Both the position numbers and the translations under genes were made by a program. Source: Colletotrichum lupini (Eukaryota; Ascomycota; Sordariomycetes; Glomerellales; Glomerellaceae). From it: a stretch of DNA of 64,000 nucleotides. The stretch lies in NCBI RefSeq assembly GCF_023278565.1, contig NC_064680.1:1922001-1986000 (forward strand), written 5' to 3'. Of this stretch, positions 60,201-64,000 are shown piece by piece. Position 1 is the first letter of the stretch, and each line of letters opens with the position of its first letter. The notes below the pieces were generated by a model. It was not told the origin of the DNA. It ran no database searches and saw only the letters and a program-made list of their open reading frames with translations.

Positions 60201-61897
60201 TCGCTCCCCATCCCTGGCTACATGGACCGTGGCGCCTAAACCAAGATCGGTGCAACCCCACGAGCGTCGGTACCTTACAGCGGGAGAGCAGCGACGACTG
60301 GTACTTATTGCCCCAAACTTCCAAAGGTACCTGCTCGTAGGTACCTAGAGAGCCCCGCTCGCGTGCAGGTTAGTGCAGACCATCTCCCGTTAAGTGCCCA
60401 CCGCCCGACCCGACGTCTCCCCGACCTTGATGCGGATGTCATACACACTACATGCCTTGTCGTGACTACCGTGACTACCTTGCCTTGCCTTCAACCTTGA
60501 GACCTGTGCGCCAAGAAGTCCACTTCAACCTCCGCCGTTCCTTGTCAAACATCAACCTTGGCTACTTTGGCGCATCGTGCTTGACTGGCGCCCAGTACCT
60601 CGCATCAGAAACATGCGCTCTTCTTCGTCCCATACCAGGCCCCATCCGACCCTATGGCCGGCCCCGGCACACGACCGGTATCGTTCGCTCTTTGGCCAGA
60701 TGCCCAGAATCCCCCTGTCCGAGTGCCCATCCCGTCCTCCACCGTTATCGTTTTAGATCGCGACTCCCACGATGCGCCGCATGGGTGTTTGCCTGTCATT
60801 CGGGTACCCATCCTGCGTCGATCACGACCCTCGTCCACGGGTTGAGCAGCCAGAAGGGAAAGCATGAGTCTAGATGCGTGTAGGGATATCCAGGCCATGG
60901 AAGGCGGCAGACATGGCCCATGGGTGACAGACAGACGTGATATTAAACCAGCCCGGCCTCTCATCCCGAAATGGCCTTGTGGTCTTCACCTCACCTCACC
61001 TCCTCATCCACCAAACGCCCTTCCTCCTCGGGATTCGCAAAAGAACGTGGAAACAATCGCATTGTTTCCCTTCTTCCCTTGAGGCCCATTCTCAGACCAC
61101 CCTAATTTCCGTGGATTTCATTGTACGCGCTTGAGGCAGGCAGGCACCTTCCTTTATTCGTTTTATTGTTCCTTCCTCCCGGACCGAGTCGACTGTTCGA
61201 TCCTTCCTCGCCTTTTCAACAACCTCACAGCTTACAACGCCGCCCCACTTTACCCGAGATTCAATCTTTGACCTCGACCATCGCCGCATGTAGCACGACA
61301 AGGCCTTGTTATTCTTCTTTTTCTTTCGCCTTCTATTCTTGACTCAGCTGGTATCTGACTGCGCCGGACGTCTTTAATTGTGAATACAAATTTACGTGTG
61401 TAAACAAACAAACTTCTTGGTCTCGTTCAGTCCTGCCACGCCAGTCAACAACCTGATTCACCGAGAATTCAAGAATCCGCGTACATAAAAACAACCTCGA
61501 GGCGGCCCAGTCATCGATCTCAAACTTTCACATCAGTCATAACATTACTACAACTTCGACTCTTCTGGAAGACTCGAAAACTCTGCGCTCCTTCCTGCCA
61601 AACGATATCTCAGCCCGCCCCACCTGGTTTGTTCTCCTCCCGTCCTTCTTCCAGCTCATACATACGCAAACCCTAACTCATCTTTTTCATCCAGACACAC
61701 ACTCGATCCTTTTTTGATTTCGTCAAATTCCTCACCACTATTCACTTTCCTCACTTTCCCTTTGGAATCACTCACGAGTCCACCAAATTCTTCCCTACTT
61801 TTGCGCTCCGCGAGTATCAAAAGCTTCATCACTTGAGTATCCCATTCACAAGAATATTCACTCCTTCCTCTTCGCAATCATATCCCAAGAATTCACC
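57251..61897. other. 4.6-kb intergenic region and leader of the secreted protein gene
   Basis: No supported gene. It contains a 22-G homopolymer, a GA microsatellite near 58338-58356, and from about 61100 a pyrimidine-rich leader with A/C-rich stretches ahead of the ATG at 61898. Overlapping open frames of 100-200 codons on both strands near 59000-60300 show no recognisable domain. Confidence 0.5.
57868..57889. repeat. Homopolymer G(22)
   Basis: Twenty-two consecutive G residues on the plus strand in gene-free DNA about 600 bp downstream of abaA. Confidence 0.9.
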
Positions 61898-63163
61898 ATG
61901 GTTCGCGTCAACTCCTTCGCCATGGCTGTCGCCGCCATCATCGGTGTCCCTATGGTCGAGTCTCACACCTGGGTCGAGCAGCTCAACCGCGTCGCTGCCA
62001 ACGGTACTCTCGTTGGTCCTGATGGCTTTTCCAATGGCTGGGCTGGTCGTCTCAACGGCTTTGACGACGAGCGGTACACAATGCGCATTCCCGGAAAGGG
62101 CTTCAATCTCTGCGAGAAGTCCATGCCCGGTAGCCAGCCTGCAGAGTTCCCGTCCTTGACTGCTGCTCCTGGCGACTTCGTTTCTCTTCGCTACCAGGAG
62201 AACGGCCATGTCACTAAGCCGACCGCCCCCGAGAACAAGCCCCTCAACCGCGGCACTGTCTTCATCTACGGCACCGCCCAGCCCAAGTCTAACCCTAGCG
62301 TCTTCGACATTCACCGCCAGTGGACTGCTGACGGCAAGGGTGGCGATGGCACTGGTCGCCTCCTGGCAACTCGCAACTACGACGATGGCCAGTGTTACCA
62401 GGTCAACGATTCGCCCATCTCACAGGAGCGTCAGGGGGCCGCTGTGCATGAAGCTCTTCAACCCATGGGCGTCAACATTTGGTGCCAGACGGCCTTCCAG
62501 CTCCCTGAGGATCTGGCCCAGAACTCAGAGTACTCCATCTACTGGGTCTGGACTTGGCCTACTCTCAAGCCGGGTGTCGTCGCTGAGTCCACGAACGGCC
62601 AGTTTGCCGACTTTCCTGTCGGCTTCACGGACGACAAGCGCGCTGCTACCTCTGAGGATATCGAGACGCCTGAGCTCTATTCTAGCTGCTCTGTTATCAA
62701 GGTTCAGGGTGAGAAGCTTGTGCCCGGTGCCAAGGCTTCCTCGAACTCCAACAAGGCTACCAACGCTCTGTCTGCCTTCACGTTCCTCGAGGAGACGGAT
62801 TACAACTTCAACGCTATCAAGGACCAGCTTGCCAACCCCTTCCAGGTCAGCGTCGACGGCCAGGCTGCCCCTGTCAACTCAGCCCCCAGCAATGGTACTC
62901 ACAGCAGCACTCCGGCCGCTACTCGCACTCCGACTCCCACCGTTCCTTCTGGAGTCGCCCAGGGCACCAACAAGGCTCGAGTTCTCACTGTCTCTGCTCC
63001 TGCTATGACTATGTACTCGTTCCTTACTGTTACTCTCAATGCCCAGACTCCCGCTCCGACTCCCACCAGCGGTCAACAGTCTGCTGAGGCCAGCGTCACC
63101 CCCTTCCTCCACGGCCGTCATGTCAGAGGTAGAGACTCTTGGAACTTCGGCCAGGGCAACTGA
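61898..63163 (+). CDS. Secreted protein with N-terminal mature His, DUF7492/LPMO-like
   Basis: Single-exon frame of 421 aa with a strong start context (TTCACCATGG). A signal peptide (MVRVNSFAMAVAAIIGVPMVES) precedes His23-Thr-Trp, so cleavage would leave His as residue 1, as in copper-dependent lytic polysaccharide monooxygenases. A second conserved-looking His is in ENGHVTKP (His104), and an aromatic strand SIYWVWTWP (Tyr215) occurs near the C-terminal part of the domain, the positions where LPMOs carry their second Cu ligand and axial Tyr. Cys72, Cys166, Cys196 and Cys258 could form disulfides. The last ~120 residues are Thr/Pro/Ser-rich, probably an O-glycosylated tail without a GPI hydrophobic end. 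I recall similar fungal proteins grouped as DUF7492. Polysaccharide oxidation is inference only. Confidence 0.8.
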   Translation: MVRVNSFAMAVAAIIGVPMVESHTWVEQLNRVAANGTLVGPDGFSNGWAGRLNGFDDERYTMRIPGKGFNLCEKSMPGSQPAEFPSLTAAPGDFVSLRYQENGHVTKPTAPENKPLNRGTVFIYGTAQPKSNPSVFDIHRQWTADGKGGDGTGRLLATRNYDDGQCYQVNDSPISQERQGAAVHEALQPMGVNIWCQTAFQLPEDLAQNSEYSIYWVWTWPTLKPGVVAESTNGQFADFPVGFTDDKRAATSEDIETPELYSSCSVIKVQGEKLVPGAKASSNSNKATNALSAFTFLEETDYNFNAIKDQLANPFQVSVDGQAAPVNSAPSNGTHSSTPAATRTPTPTVPSGVAQGTNKARVLTVSAPAMTMYSFLTVTLNAQTPAPTPTSGQQSAEASVTPFLHGRHVRGRDSWNFGQGN

Positions 63164-64000
63164 GCTGTTGGGGACCCACGTCGCGCAAGCATTCTGAGGG
63201 ACACACATCGTCTACTGTGCCATGCGCAACATGATTCGACTTTTTCTAGTTCGACAATTTCTTTCTTTCTTTTCTTTCAGTGCTATTCTTCAACAATACC
63301 CAGCATTACCATACCACTCTCTTGGAGTTTGGGCTCTCTTTTCGGTATCGCCAAAGTCATACAGTACATACATTCGGTTACAGGCATCACGTTCTCTTCA
63401 ACTTTCTGGCATCAACGGCAACGGGGATTGGACAAAGGGTCATGAACAGGAGTATCACGGTCGACATTTCGAATTTCTGAGCATTACCCCAGGTGGACAG
63501 GACGGGGCAGGGTCTTTTTCTTTCTTTCTTTCTTGATGACCCAGGCATATAACCGGAACGGCATTTCCGGTCGGCGTTGGAGGATAAAGGATGATACCAA
63601 CTTCTTTCTTCTTTCAGTTGCCTCAATATTCTGAGGCCATTTCTTTGTCATCAGGGAGGGTTTGTCTCCCAAGAGTTTTCAAGTCTCCCCCATGGGTATA
63701 TGGGAGGAAAGGCTTCCAAACTGGTTCGCAATTTTCTCAAGGCCTCGCTTACACCTTTTCTACCCATTTCGATGTTCGGACTTCACGTCTCCCCTTCTGG
63801 TTGGGCGGCTCGATGCTGCACTTAAGAGACATGATACGGATTGGCGGAATGGGGAAGGGAGGCAAGCACACGAAAAACAAGCAGTCATGGAACGCAGAGG
63901 CTATAGTGCTCGCCTGGAGGGTGGTAGTACTATGGAAGCCAGTTCATCACACTTTTTCGTTGCACTTCTCGGTGACTCGCATGTGACATGATTTCAAGGT
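63164..64000. other. 3' region of the secreted protein gene to window edge
   Basis: About 840 bp with the 3' UTR, a TTTC tetranucleotide run near 63517-63534 and no supported gene. Confidence 0.5.

Overview
The window is nuclear DNA from a filamentous ascomycete (Pezizomycotina, most likely Sordariomycetes). The signs are short introns of about 50-140 nt with GT...AG ends and CTNAY-type branch sites, long pyrimidine-rich leaders, an AbaA-type TEA regulator, and an 8-kb AT-rich block with the TpA excess left by repeat-induced point mutation (RIP). Genus cannot be fixed from the sequence alone.

Layout. 1-412: 5' end of a 2-oxoglutarate/Fe(II) dioxygenase gene (minus), cut by the window edge. 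1466-5399: UTP17/NAN1 (minus, 3 exons) and RPB10 (plus, 4 exons) in a head-to-head pair. 5400-11675: no supported gene. 11676-14150: a 7-exon gene for a conserved-looking 715-aa protein with repeated Cys-Trp helical units. 14862-20462: three minus-strand genes (a 503-aa protein with a small HTH-like N-terminus, a class I lysine-type methyltransferase, a 344-aa coiled-coil-like protein). 23272-25677: a fungal ELL-type RNA polymerase II elongation factor (minus, 3 exons). 25678-47247: a 21.6-kb stretch without a supported host gene, holding the nested transposon at 32383-40604. 47248-47995: dynein light chain LC8, split into seven very small exons (minus). 48669-51498: MRD1, five RRMs (plus). 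54345-57250: abaA-type TEA/ATTS regulator (plus). 61898-63163: secreted protein with an N-terminal mature His, resembling the DUF7492/LPMO-like group (plus).

The mobile block is the structural highlight. Two 60-bp terminal inverted repeats flanked by TA (32383 and 40604) bound a RIP-destroyed Fot1/pogo-like DNA transposon. Inserted in it is a RIP-destroyed Ty3/gypsy chromovirus (33261-39584) with two 223-bp LTRs, a polypurine tract, and recognisable remains of zinc knuckle, protease, reverse transcriptase, integrase and chromodomain. Subtracting the retroelement leaves 1898 bp, about the size of Fot1. The GC-rich TIRs are spared from RIP although everything between them is saturated.

Functionally the host genes lean to core nuclear work: UTP17 and MRD1 act in small-subunit pre-rRNA processing, RPB10 is shared by all three RNA polymerases, and ELL acts on Pol II elongation. 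LC8 is a dynein/adaptor hub and AbaA a conidiation regulator. Two divergent promoters (4453-4984 and 47996-48668) join these core genes in pairs. All exon boundaries given were worked out by hand from reading frame, splice consensus and protein continuity.
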